A stretch of 7,060 nt of DNA from an uncultured Rhodocyclaceae bacterium (GCA_903930805.1 CAIYZZ010000262.1:1-7060), one strand, 5' to 3'. Shown: positions 1 through 6,969, numbered from the stretch's first letter. A program made the numbers and translations. The notes: a model not told the origin generated them from the sequence alone.

Positions 1-1331
1 CCGTGTATCGTCCACCCAAAACATCCGCCGCCGTGATGAGCTTGTGCTTGCCGCTGTTTCCTACAAAATCCAACACAGTCAGGAATGGCTTTCGGCTTGT
101 CGATATCGCGCCAATTCACGCCGGAGGCTTCGGCATGGCCGATCTCCATCGCCTGCGCCATCAGCGAATCGCGCTTGTAAACCTGTGCCGCAATGGTTTG
201 CGTCTTGATGCGCTTGAGTTCTTCCTCAGTCACGCCCTCATCCTGGATGCGCTTGATCTCGGCGCGCAGAGCTGCCTCCAGTTCCACGATGGTTTTCCCT
301 GCGGCCGGTTGCCCGGCGAGGATGAACTTCGTTTCACCGCGCAGCGTGGCATCGTAGCCCGCACCCGCCGACTGGGCAATTTTTTCGCCACGGACCAGTC
401 GCTTGGGGAAACGCGCCGCGTCGTTGCCGTCGAGCAGCGACGACAGCACTTCGAGCGCGTAGGGCTCGCGATCCTGGTCGATGTCCTTGAGCTTGGGCGT
501 TTTCCACGCCATGAGGATGTAGGGCAACTGCGCTGGTGCCTTGATCGTCACGCGGCGCACGCCTTGCTGGAGCGGCTCGTTCTGCGGCTTGCGCGTCGGC
601 AGGGTCTGGGCCTTGTGTTTGCCATAAGTCTGCTCGGCGAGCTTGAAAACTTCCCGGTGATCGACGTCGCCCGCCACCACGACATAGGCATTGTTCGGCG
701 CATACCAGGCGCGATACCAGTCGCGTGCATCCTGCCAGGTCATGCTCTGCAAATCGTCCATCCAGCCGATGATCGGCCGGCGATAGGGATGGGCGGTAAA
801 CGCTGCCGCGTTGAGTGCTTCATAGACGCGCGCTTCGGGGTTGTCCTCGGTGCGCAACCGGCGCTCTTCCATCACCACCTGGATTTCGCTGGCGAACTCC
901 TCGGGTGTCAGCAGGAGGTTGGCCATGCGATCGGCTTCGAGCCGCATCATCTCGGGCAGCGCGCCCTTCGGCACGATCTGGAAGTAGGCCGTGTAGTCGA
1001 GGCTGGTGAAGGCATTGTCGCGGCCACCCGCCTCGGCGACAAGCCTGTTGAACTCGCCGGCCTTGAGTGTTTTTGTGCCCTTGAACATCAGATGCTCGAG
1101 CGCATGAGCGACACCCGAATAGCCATCCTTCTCGTCCATCGCCCCGGCGCGATACCAGACCATATGCACGGCAGTCGGCGCGCGGTGGTCTTCCTTGACG
1201 ATGACGCGCAAGCCATTGGCCAGCGTTTTTTCGAACGTGGTTTCGTCACCGGCAAAAGTCGGCGCTGAAAAGACGGCGATCGCGGTGGCGATCAGCCTGA
1301 TGCAGCTAGCAAAAAACAGTTTATTTTTCAT
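1..1331 (-). CDS. M16 family zinc metallopeptidase (pitrilysin-like), 3' end disrupted or off window
   Basis: Secreted zinc peptidase of the M16B (processing-peptidase-like) type. From ATG at 1331 the protein begins with a hydrophobic signal peptide (about residues 1-27, ending PTFA before GDET). The inverted zinc motif HALEH is at residues 76-80, and the downstream EERR (155-158) supplies the third, glutamate ligand. RGEKIAQSAGAGYD and the following segment (about 314-390) fit the second M16 domain. These proteins usually occur in pairs encoded side by side; any partner would lie to the left, outside the window. M16 similarity stops near residue 412 (NWRDIDK, about position 96), some 30 residues short of the usual end. 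The frame stays open to the window edge, but the rest is Cys/His/Gly-rich and looks like out-of-frame translation. It is divergent from ftsY. No clear Shine-Dalgarno sequence precedes the start. The family assignment is firm; the specific substrate is unknown. Confidence 0.9.
   Translation of the reverse strand, partial: MKNKLFFASCIRLIATAIAVFSAPTFAGDETTFEKTLANGLRVIVKEDHRAPTAVHMVWYRAGAMDEKDGYSGVAHALEHLMFKGTKTLKAGEFNRLVAEAGGRDNAFTSLDYTAYFQIVPKGALPEMMRLEADRMANLLLTPEEFASEIQVVMEERRLRTEDNPEARVYEALNAAAFTAHPYRRPIIGWMDDLQSMTWQDARDWYRAWYAPNNAYVVVAGDVDHREVFKLAEQTYGKHKAQTLPTRKPQNEPLQQGVRRVTIKAPAQLPYILMAWKTPKLKDIDQDREPYALEVLSSLLDGNDAARFPKRLVRGEKIAQSAGAGYDATLRGETKFILAGQPAAGKTIVELEAALRAEIKRIQDEGVTEEELKRIKTQTIAAQVYKRDSLMAQAMEIGHAEASGVNWRDIDKPKAIPDCVGFCRKQRQAQAHHGGGCFGWTIH
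2..97 (-). other. Fragment of an unrelated, helicase-like coding sequence at the window edge
   Basis: Just beyond the point where M16 similarity is lost, the minus strand in the frame shifted by one base gives a protein-like segment without stops. It begins SRKPFLTVLDFVGNSGKHKL and continues ITAADVLGGRYT. From memory this resembles a conserved stretch in DEAD/DEAH-box (superfamily 2) helicase-family proteins of phage and mobile elements. It does not resemble the expected M16 C-terminus, which would run roughly 'VxKLxAVTxxxVxxVARKYF'. The piece is only about 32 residues, so the helicase identification is tentative. That the sequence changes character near position 95 is better supported than the identity of the new piece. 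Confidence 0.4.
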
Positions 1332-1351
1332 GGGGCTGTAATCATCTGATT

Positions 1352-1357
1352 TAGAAT
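1352..1357 (+). promoter_or_regulatory. Possible -10 element for ftsY
   Basis: TAGAAT matches the sigma70 -10 consensus at five of six bases and would start transcription about 44 bases before the ftsY ATG. No good -35 hexamer lies at the right distance, so this is only a candidate within the 76-bp divergent spacer. Confidence 0.25.
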
Positions 1358-1368
1358 CGGCACCGCGC

Positions 1369-1374
1369 ATCATA
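1369..1374 (-). promoter_or_regulatory. Possible -10 element for the M16 peptidase gene
   Basis: On the minus strand this reads TATGAT, five of six matches to the sigma70 -10 consensus. It would give a leader of about 30 bases before the M16 start at 1331. The -35 region is poor. The element sits in the same short spacer as the ftsY candidate, so the two divergent promoters would overlap. Confidence 0.25.
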
Positions 1375-1407
1375 CCGTGCGCGCAACCGGTTACGACACT
1401 TCTTCCC

Positions 1408-2370
1408 ATGTTTGGTTTCCTGAAAAAGAACGAACCCGCCGAGGTCGCGAAACCGTCCTGGACCGAGCGGCTCAAGGCCGGCCTCGCCCGTACCCGCGCC
1501 ACACTTAACACGCCACTGGGCGAGCTGTTTTCCCGCGCAAAAATTGACGACGAGTTGCTCGAAGAACTCGAGTCGACTCTGCTGATGGCCGATTGCGGCA
1601 TCGAAGCCACCCACTGGTTGCTCGCCGAACTACGTGCCAAGGTGAAGAAGGAACGCATCGAAGCGCCCGCCGACTTGCGCGCCGCCTTGATCGAACTGCT
1701 TACCCAATTGCTCACCCCGCTCGAGGCACCGCTCGACCTCAGCCATCCCGATCAGAGTCAGCGCCCCTTCATCATCATGATCGCCGGGGTGAATGGCGCG
1801 GGCAAGACAACCTCCATCGGCAAGCTCGCCAAGCAGTTCCAGAACGAAGGCCACGGTGTTCTGCTTGCCGCCGGCGACACCTTTCGCGCGGCGGCACGCG
1901 AACAACTGGCCGAATGGGGTCGTCGCAATGACGTCACCGTGATCGCGCAGGATGGGGGCGATCCGGCGGCTGTGGTGTTCGACGCCATTGCGGCAGCGCG
2001 CGCGCGCGGCATCGACGTGATGCTCGCCGACACCGCAGGGCGCCTGCCGACCCAACTCAACCTGATGGAAGAAATCGCCAAGGTGCGCCGCGTCATCCAG
2101 AAAGCCGAACCAACCGGCCCGCACGAGGTATTGCTGGTGCTCGACGCCAACATCGGCCAGAACGCCATCCAGCAGGTCAAGGCCTTCGACAAAGCTATCG
2201 GCGTGACTGGCCTCATCGTCACCAAACTCGACGGCACGGCCAAGGGCGGCGTACTCGCAGCCATCGCGCGCCAGTGCCCGAAGCCGGTGCGCTTCATCGG
2301 CATCGGCGAAGGCATCGACGATTTGCAGCCTTTCAAGGCGAAGGAATTCGTCGAGGCGCTATTCGGCTGA
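1408..2370 (+). CDS. ftsY: Signal recognition particle receptor FtsY
   Basis: SRP receptor GTPase. It docks ribosome-SRP complexes at the inner membrane and hands nascent membrane proteins to SecYEG, forming a paired GTPase with Ffh. The 320-residue protein has a short charged N-terminus starting MFGFLKK, with a likely amphipathic membrane-targeting stretch (about 18-45). The N domain (about 45-110) is followed by the SRP-type G domain: P-loop GVNGAGKT (127-134), DTFRAAA (157-163), DTAGR (208-212), TKLDG (272-276) and the closing GIGEGIDDL (298-306). All GTPase motifs are intact. The long acidic A domain of Escherichia coli FtsY (497 residues) is absent, as is common in betaproteobacteria. 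The usual DAxTGQNA motif reads DANIGQNA (246-253). The start codon has no obvious Shine-Dalgarno sequence. ftsE and ftsX do not follow; a terminator-like hairpin comes immediately after the stop. Confidence 0.97.
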   Translation: MFGFLKKNEPAEVAKPSWTERLKAGLARTRATLNTPLGELFSRAKIDDELLEELESTLLMADCGIEATHWLLAELRAKVKKERIEAPADLRAALIELLTQLLTPLEAPLDLSHPDQSQRPFIIMIAGVNGAGKTTSIGKLAKQFQNEGHGVLLAAGDTFRAAAREQLAEWGRRNDVTVIAQDGGDPAAVVFDAIAAARARGIDVMLADTAGRLPTQLNLMEEIAKVRRVIQKAEPTGPHEVLLVLDANIGQNAIQQVKAFDKAIGVTGLIVTKLDGTAKGGVLAAIARQCPKPVRFIGIGEGIDDLQPFKAKEFVEALFG

Positions 2371-2397
2371 TGCGCGTCGTCCCGCGCATTTCTCTCT
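2371..2397 (+). terminator. Probable intrinsic terminator after ftsY
   Basis: Directly after the ftsY stop codon, TGCGCG (2371-2376) and CGCGCA (2383-2388) form a perfect 6-bp GC-rich stem with a 6-base loop. The tract TTTCTCTCT (2389-2397) follows. The T run is interrupted by C, so termination may be only moderate, but it would separate ftsY from the downstream regulator gene. Confidence 0.45.
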
Positions 2398-2447
2398 GAC
2401 CGCCGTCCCGCCAGCGCCGACTTTCCAATACAGGCAACCGACCTAGC

Positions 2448-3107
2448 GTGAACGACGACCTGATTTCGCTTTATCCGGTGCTAGCGGCATTGCCGGTGGA
2501 TTTGCGGCGGCAAGTAAGCGCCACGGTTCAATTCGTCAAGGTTCCGGCGGGAGCCATCCTGTTCGACGAACAGCAGCCCTGCCAGGGATTCCCCTTCATT
2601 CTTGAGGGCGCGATACGTGTCGTCAAGGCCGCCGCCAACGGGCGCGAGTTGCCGCTCTATCGGGTGCTTCCCGGTGAAAGTTGCATTATTACCTCGAGTT
2701 GTCTTTTGGGCCATGCCGCCTACAACGCACGCGGCACCACCGAGGGTGCCACCACGCTGGCCCTGTTGCCACGCGAATTGTTTAATGCCTTGCTCGGCGA
2801 ACCGGTGTTCCGAGATTTCGTGTTTGCCCTGTTTTCGGAGCGTATGGCCGATTTGATGCAGTTGGTCGAAGAGGTGGCATTTCAGAAGCTTGACCAGCGC
2901 CTGGCCGCCCTGTTGTTGGGCAAAGGCCGCGTCGTCAGCGTGACACATCAGCAACTCGCCGATGAACTGGGCAGCGTGCGCGAAATCGTCAGTCGCCTGC
3001 TGAAGAACTTCTCCGAACAAGATCTGGTGCGCCTGGGGCGGGAACAGATCGAGATTCTCGATCCCGCGCGTCTGCGTCAGATCACCACGGGTGGCTCCGT
3101 GACTTAG
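2448..3107 (+). CDS. Crp/Fnr family transcriptional regulator
   Basis: Cytoplasmic DNA-binding regulator of 219 residues, normal family length. The N-terminal cyclic-nucleotide-binding-type beta-barrel covers about 15-115 (VPAGAILFDEQQPCQGFPFILEG at 32-54). A dimerisation helix follows at about 120-150, then a C-terminal winged helix with HTH at about 165-187 (THQQLADELGSVREIVSRLL), whose GSVREIVSR recognition region is typical. It lacks the N-terminal four-cysteine Fe-S arrangement of Fnr. It has three cysteines (C45, C79, C85), two of them in PGESCIITSSCLLG. A cysteine-based redox or sulfur signal is therefore possible but unproven, and the cAMP-contacting arginine/serine pattern of true Crp is not evident. 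The start is GTG with only a weak AGG 13 bases upstream. It precedes a DUF2892 gene by 68 bp, which suggests that gene as a target or partner. Confidence 0.9.
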   Translation: MNDDLISLYPVLAALPVDLRRQVSATVQFVKVPAGAILFDEQQPCQGFPFILEGAIRVVKAAANGRELPLYRVLPGESCIITSSCLLGHAAYNARGTTEGATTLALLPRELFNALLGEPVFRDFVFALFSERMADLMQLVEEVAFQKLDQRLAALLLGKGRVVSVTHQQLADELGSVREIVSRLLKNFSEQDLVRLGREQIEILDPARLRQITTGGSVT

Positions 3108-3131
3108 GTTACAGACCGGCGCATCCGCAAC

Positions 3132-3144
3132 CGCTAACATAGCG
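3132..3144. promoter_or_regulatory. Small palindrome upstream of the DUF2892 gene
   Basis: CGCTA-ACA-TAGCG is a perfect 5-bp inverted repeat around a 3-base centre, 31 bases before the DUF2892 start codon and inside the 68-bp gap after the regulator gene. It could be part of an operator. It does not match the usual TGTGA-N6-TCACA or TTGAT-N4-ATCAA sites of Crp and Fnr, and a palindrome this short can arise by chance. Confidence 0.2.
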
Positions 3145-3163
3145 TCCATCATCACTACACCCC

Positions 3164-3169
3164 AAGGAG
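3164..3169 (+). promoter_or_regulatory. Strong ribosome binding site of the DUF2892 gene
   Basis: AAGGAG lies 6 bases before the ATG at 3176. It is the only near-consensus Shine-Dalgarno sequence in front of any gene in the window and fixes this start. It suggests the small membrane protein is translated far more efficiently than its neighbours. Confidence 0.75.
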
Positions 3170-3175
3170 CAAACC

Positions 3176-3370
3176 ATGAAACTAAACGTCGGCGGCATTG
3201 ACCGCATTCTTCGTGTTGTAGCCGGTCTCGGTCTGGTGGGCTGGGCTGCCATGGGCGGTCCGGTATGGGCCTGGATCGGCGTGGTACCGCTGGCCACCGG
3301 TACGATCGGATTTTGCCCTGCCTATCCGCTGATTGGCATGAACACCTGTTCGATGAAGAAGGAGGGCTAA
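3176..3370 (+). CDS. DUF2892 (YgaP-type transmembrane domain) inner-membrane protein
   Basis: Small inner-membrane protein of 64 residues. It has the family signature of an N-terminal [13 protein letters not shown] amphipathic start, two hydrophobic helices (about 11-27 and 29-46), and the motif [14 protein letters not shown] with cysteines C47 and C58. DUF2892 is also the membrane part of Escherichia coli YgaP, where it is fused to a rhodanese domain; here it stands alone. The biochemical role of the stand-alone form is not established. The conserved cysteine pair and the link to rhodanese chemistry hint at sulfur or nitrosative metabolism, which is inference. It follows the Crp/Fnr gene on the same strand. 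The stop codon overlaps that of the convergent sensor kinase gene, so no terminator fits between them. Confidence 0.88.
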   Translation: MKLNVGGIDRILRVVAGLGLVGWAAMGGPVWAWIGVVPLATGTIGFCPAYPLIGMNTCSMKKEG

Positions 3371-5223
3371 GCCTCCCGCCGACTCAGCGCCCGCAGCAAG
3401 ATCGCAAACAGCTCGTCGGGGTTGAATGGCTTGATCAGAAAGTCGTTCATCCCTGCCGCCAGGCACTGCGCCTTATCCTCTGCAAAGGCATTGGCGGTCA
3501 TGGCGATGATCGGGGTGTCCCGATAGCCGGGAAGCTGACGTATCCGCCGCGTCGCCTCAATTCCGTTCAGTTTCGGCATCTGCATGTCCATGAAGATGGC
3601 CGCGTAGCGGTTCTTTTGCGCCAGGGCGACGGCCTCGGCACCATCCTCCGCCGTGTCCGCGAGCAGATCGACATCTTCAAGCTGCATCAGGGCAACTTCC
3701 CGATTGACCGGTTCATCATCGACCACCAGAATGCGCTGGCCGGCGTAGTGTTGCCGGAGTTCCGCTTCGGCATCGACTGCCGTTGCCGGCAGTGTAGCAA
3801 CTGCCTCCGTGCTCTTCTTCAGTTTCACGGTAAACCAGAAAGTACTGCCCTTGCCTGCCGTACTGTCAGCGCCGACTTTTCCGCCCATCAGTTCGGCCAG
3901 GCGCTGGGTGATCGCCAGGCCGAGTCCCGTGCCGCCGTACTTGCGGGTCATTGAATTGTCGGCCTGCTCGAAGGCGTTGAAGAGCCGCGCCATGGCTTCG
4001 GGGGTGATGCCGATGCCGGTGTCGCTTACCTCGAAGCGCAGCCGTACCGATTCGGCGGTTTCCTCCTGCATGAGAACGCGCAAGGTCACCTTGCCCGTCT
4101 CGGTGAACTTGACGGCGTTGGTGGCGTAGTTGAGTAATGCCTGCTGTAGCCGTGTCGGGTCACCCACCAGGTTGTGTGGCAAGTGCTCGGTCTCGATTAG
4201 CAGGTGGATGCCCTTGGCTTTGACTCGCTCCGACAGGATGGAACTGACATTGGCCATCAGACTGCTGACGACGACTGGCGCTTCCTCCAAGGTAAACTTG
4301 CCGGCTTCGATCTTCGAGATGTCGAGGACGTCGTTGATAACCGACAACAGGTGTTGGGCGGAGGCGTCGATGGTGTCGAGGCGTTTTGCCTGCTGCGGTG
4401 ATACACCTTCGCGGCGCAATATGTTGGCCATGCCGATGATGCCGTTCATCGGCGTGCGTATCTCGTGCGACATGTTCGCGAGGAAGGCGCTCTTGGCGAT
4501 GTTGGCCGATTCGGCGGTCACGCGCGCCTGCCGCGCCTCGTCGATGGCTGCCACGAGATGCCCGGCAAGTTGGTTGACGTCGCGGACCAACCGCCCGATC
4601 TCGGTCCGGTCATGTCCCGCTGGAATCGCCAGACGGTCGCCGGCGGCGGGATCCATGTAGTGCAGATTGAGAGAAATTCGAGTGATCGGACGCACGAAGA
4701 ACACATAGAGGCTGGCGAAGATCGCGAGCGAGACCAGCAGCAGTTGCCAGAGCAACTGCTTGACGGCCAGCAGGATGTCTTCGTTGCGCAGGGTCTCAAT
4801 GACCTGCGGATTCGGGTAGAGGCTGATGGCGCCGATGGTCTTGCCGGCACTAAATGGGGAGACGACATTACGCTCGAGCGGCTGTATTGTGGCCGGCAAA
4901 GCGACGTCGACGGCACCCGGCTTGAATTCGTTGGCCAGTTGCACACCTTCGGCCGTGATGATGACGCGCAGGATCTCGGAGTTGCTGAGCAGGCCTTGCG
5001 CGACCTCCTTCGCCAAGTCCTTGTCATTGAGAAAACAGACCGTCTTGACCGTGGCCTGCACGGTGTCGAGCAACTGCAGCAGGCGCGTGTCGAGCATCTG
5101 CGCTGCACGCTGGCTGGTTGCGTAGGTCGTGTAGCCGATCGACCCGATGCTGGCGACAACCAAGGCCAGCAGGGTGACGAAAAGTGAACGCAGCAGGATG
5201 CCGCTGACGGGCACCTTGCTCAC
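3367..5223 (-). CDS. Membrane-bound hybrid sensor histidine kinase
   Basis: Hybrid two-component kinase of 618 residues counted from GTG at 5223. Domains: TM helix 1 (9-34); a periplasmic sensory region of about 120 residues (35-155) whose [12 protein letters not shown]...[10 protein letters not shown] pattern recalls CHASE8-like domains; TM helix 2 (about 156-177); HAMP (about 178-230); HisKA with SHEIRTP and phospho-acceptor H253; HATPase with TNAVKF (N369), DTGIGI (401-406), a FNAFEQAD box and GGTGLGLAI (430-438); and a receiver (496-612) with DDE (502-504), phospho-acceptor D546, T576 and K598. All catalytic residues are present. There is no Hpt or output domain, so phosphate must pass to a protein encoded elsewhere. 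It is the last gene of the porin/binding-protein operon. Start choice: the frame is open far upstream, but that part is the other-frame reading of the binding-protein gene. The GTG is preceded by a weak AGG and places TM1 at the N-terminus. ATG at 5292 (641 residues) is an alternative. Confidence 0.92.
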   Translation of the reverse strand: MSKVPVSGILLRSLFVTLLALVVASIGSIGYTTYATSQRAAQMLDTRLLQLLDTVQATVKTVCFLNDKDLAKEVAQGLLSNSEILRVIITAEGVQLANEFKPGAVDVALPATIQPLERNVVSPFSAGKTIGAISLYPNPQVIETLRNEDILLAVKQLLWQLLLVSLAIFASLYVFFVRPITRISLNLHYMDPAAGDRLAIPAGHDRTEIGRLVRDVNQLAGHLVAAIDEARQARVTAESANIAKSAFLANMSHEIRTPMNGIIGMANILRREGVSPQQAKRLDTIDASAQHLLSVINDVLDISKIEAGKFTLEEAPVVVSSLMANVSSILSERVKAKGIHLLIETEHLPHNLVGDPTRLQQALLNYATNAVKFTETGKVTLRVLMQEETAESVRLRFEVSDTGIGITPEAMARLFNAFEQADNSMTRKYGGTGLGLAITQRLAELMGGKVGADSTAGKGSTFWFTVKLKKSTEAVATLPATAVDAEAELRQHYAGQRILVVDDEPVNREVALMQLEDVDLLADTAEDGAEAVALAQKNRYAAIFMDMQMPKLNGIEATRRIRQLPGYRDTPIIAMTANAFAEDKAQCLAAGMNDFLIKPFNPDELFAILLRALSRREA

Positions 5224-5255
5224 GTTGTCGGCCTGTAGCAAGAAAGGTGCGCCAT
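5220..5255 (-). CDS. Possible 11-codon bridging mini-ORF between binding-protein and kinase genes
   Basis: This reads [11 protein letters not shown] and then stop. Its ATG (5255-5253) shares one base with the TGA stop of the upstream gene (TGATG). Its own TGA (5222-5220) overlaps the GTG start of the kinase (GTGA). It has no Shine-Dalgarno sequence, so it could only be used by ribosomes re-initiating after the upstream stop. It exactly fills the 31-bp gap and could couple kinase translation to that of the binding protein. The geometry is directly visible; actual translation is speculative. Confidence 0.25.
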   Translation of the reverse strand: MAHLSCYRPTT

Positions 5256-5686
5256 CAAGGGGGTAGCGAGAACACGACCCGGACCTTGGCATCCGTCGCA
5301 TCGCGCTCGATATAGCCGATGCCGCCGGGGGTAGCGAGGATGTGATCAATGACCTCGCGCATATTGCTTGCCTGCACCGGCGGTCGCGTCTTGCCCGAAA
5401 AGTACAGGCGCGACCAGTAGGCGTTGATCTCTGAAGGGTTCTTGTCGACCAGCTTGCGGTAGAAGGTGGCGCGCAACTCGCCCGTGGCCGGCTGGTCGAT
5501 CGGCACGGCGGCAATGCCCGTCGGCAGCCGGCGATGCCTGCCGAGGAAAATGTTGATGACCTCATCCTGAGTCAGTTGTGTGACAGCCGATTTCGCATCG
5601 ACAATCACGACCAGCTCGGCCAGCGCCGGACGGCCGGTCAATAATGCAACAGCCGCCAGGAGGAGAAATCTGATCGATGGGCGCAT
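5255..5686 (-). CDS. PstS-like periplasmic substrate-binding protein, single-domain type
   Basis: Secreted protein of 143 residues with a signal peptide ([18 protein letters not shown], cleavage likely after A23). The mature part matches the short 'phosphate ABC transporter substrate-binding' family: [25 protein letters not shown] (26-50), then [16 protein letters not shown] (61-76), [12 protein letters not shown] (88-99) and a closing [10 protein letters not shown] (121-130). Full PstS proteins exceed 300 residues; this form covers roughly one lobe and is encoded with no permease or ATPase, so a transport role is unlikely. With a sensor kinase downstream, it more plausibly delivers or reports a ligand to the kinase's periplasmic domain. 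The ligand is unknown, and phosphate should not be assumed. It starts 6 bases after the porin stop, and that stop codon contributes an AGG at 5 bases spacing, implying translational coupling. Confidence 0.85.
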   Translation of the reverse strand: MRPSIRFLLLAAVALLTGRPALAELVVIVDAKSAVTQLTQDEVINIFLGRHRRLPTGIAAVPIDQPATGELRATFYRKLVDKNPSEINAYWSRLYFSGKTRPPVQASNMREVIDHILATPGGIGYIERDATDAKVRVVFSLPP

Positions 5687-5692
5687 GTCGGC

Positions 5693-6949
5693 CTAGAAGG
5701 CGAAATCGACGGTAACGCTCATGACGTTCATGCGCCCGCCCCATTGCACGGCGGGCCCCCGGAACGGAAAGACGGAATCCTGCGCCCCCCGCACGGCATC
5801 GAGCTGCACCTTCATGGCCATGTTGCGATGGAAATCCCAGCGTGTGCCGAGGGTCACGGTGTGCTGGTCCATGTGCGGGATGGTAAGCAGGCCGTTGGCC
5901 ACGGCGGCGAGTTCCGGCGGCAGCGGCGTTGTGATTGACTTCGGTGTCGACTTCACTTTCGAATAACCGACATAGGGCGTGAATTCGCTGAAGCGGTACG
6001 AGCCGATGACAAAGGCCGAACGGCTGTCTTCGTAGGATGATGACTCGTGACGGATGCGTCCGTACATCGCCTGGACGCGCAGCGGTCCCTTGTCGTAGAC
6101 GGCGCCTATGGAATTGAATTTCGACGTCTTGTCAATCGTCGTCAGCTCGGGGACCAGCGTCGTGATGTCGGGTGGCGGAAACGGGGCGAACACCGGTGCA
6201 AGTAACGGCGCCACCAGCGCATTCAGTGGCAGTTCGTGGGACGAGAATCTGGCCTCGGCATGCCCGGCGCGGAACTGCCACGGCCCCAAGGAATAATCGA
6301 TGTGGCCACCCATCAGGCGCGAACCATCGAGGTTCCATGTCACCGGTTCAGAAAATGCCGTCGTTTCAGGCGAGTGCCCGTAGAAAAGCTTGGCACGAAT
6401 GATTCCGCTGCCGAGGCTGGTACCGGCACTGACATCGGCACCATCGAAATAGCTGAAGATCAGCGGCACGAAGAAATCAGGTGGTGGCCGCACCGTCGGG
6501 TTTGAGTAGCCGATCAGCCGGGAGTCGGACAGCATGTAGAACTCGGTACCCAGGCGCCCGAGCCGGGCCTGCACGTCTGGAGAAAACTCGTGGCTCAGGA
6601 AGGCCCACGAGACTTCCGGCTTGAACGAGCCGTCGTAGCGGTAACGGCTAACTATCTGGATGACGCCTTCGGTCTGGCTGCCGAGTTTCAGGTTAGCCTG
6701 CGCCCCGAGCACGGAATCTATCTTGCCGGACCAGCCCTTGGTCAGGCCGCGTGGTTGCGACAGGTCGCGTACATACTCGGCGGTATCGCTGCTCGAGCGT
6801 GCCAGCCCCAAAGTGCCAAAGCCATGCAGCGACAGTGGCGACTCGCTGCTGACGACCGATTCTTCTGCGTGGCAAGGTACGGCGAAAAGCAGTCCTGCCA
6901 AAAGCCAGAGAGTGTTTTGCTTCAATAAATGTGCGGAAATATTCAACAT
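5693..6949 (-). CDS. Outer-membrane porin-like beta-barrel protein
   Basis: Outer-membrane protein of 418 residues. A signal peptide (about 1-28, NTLWLLAGLLFAVPCHA, then EES) precedes a mature chain opening with LSLHGFGTLGLARSS, the typical first strand of proteobacterial porins. It continues with alternating polar/hydrophobic strands such as AQANLKLGSQTEGVIQIVSR, VQARLGRLGTEFYML and FTPYVGYSKVK. It ends VTVDFAF, with the terminal phenylalanine recognised by the BAM assembly machinery. Two long Pro/Leu-rich stretches (about 241-270 and 341-358) are probably surface loops. It is the first gene of a minus-strand operon with a PstS-like binding protein and a hybrid kinase. That order suggests it admits, or helps sense, the ligand of the pathway. 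The substrate is unknown. The start is ATG at 6949; the Shine-Dalgarno sequence is weak. Confidence 0.82.
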   Translation of the reverse strand: MLNISAHLLKQNTLWLLAGLLFAVPCHAEESVVSSESPLSLHGFGTLGLARSSSDTAEYVRDLSQPRGLTKGWSGKIDSVLGAQANLKLGSQTEGVIQIVSRYRYDGSFKPEVSWAFLSHEFSPDVQARLGRLGTEFYMLSDSRLIGYSNPTVRPPPDFFVPLIFSYFDGADVSAGTSLGSGIIRAKLFYGHSPETTAFSEPVTWNLDGSRLMGGHIDYSLGPWQFRAGHAEARFSSHELPLNALVAPLLAPVFAPFPPPDITTLVPELTTIDKTSKFNSIGAVYDKGPLRVQAMYGRIRHESSSYEDSRSAFVIGSYRFSEFTPYVGYSKVKSTPKSITTPLPPELAAVANGLLTIPHMDQHTVTLGTRWDFHRNMAMKVQLDAVRGAQDSVFPFRGPAVQWGGRMNVMSVTVDFAF

Positions 6950-6969
6950 GAGCAGCCCGTACCCAAGCC

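Noticed and set aside
3..1268. A 421-codon open frame on the plus strand over the M16 gene
   Set aside because: It lies antisense to a convincing M16 peptidase with an intact zinc motif and signal peptide. Its own translation is Arg/His/Leu-rich with no recognisable domain, as expected for the complementary strand of GC-rich coding DNA.
1630..2336. Minus-strand open frames opposite ftsY
   Set aside because: All GTPase motifs of FtsY are intact on the plus strand; the opposite frames are low-complexity shadow readings.
2398..2447. Promoter for the Crp/Fnr gene
   Set aside because: CTGACC at 2396-2401 and CAATAC at 2426-2431 were considered, but the 24-base spacing is too long for sigma70. 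No convincing promoter is seen in this gap.
3109..3140. Promoter for the DUF2892 gene from TTACAG and TAACAT
   Set aside because: The spacing of 20 bases is outside the usual range and both hexamers are weak, so it is not listed as a feature.
4130..5187. Several plus-strand open frames opposite the kinase gene
   Set aside because: They are antisense to well-conserved kinase motifs, have no domain signature and no ribosome binding site.
5224..5565. N-terminal extension of the kinase frame, about 114 extra residues
   Set aside because: It overlaps most of the binding-protein gene in another frame, is rich in Arg, Ser and Pro, and would put an unrelated stretch ahead of TM helix 1. The binding-protein reading has clear family motifs.
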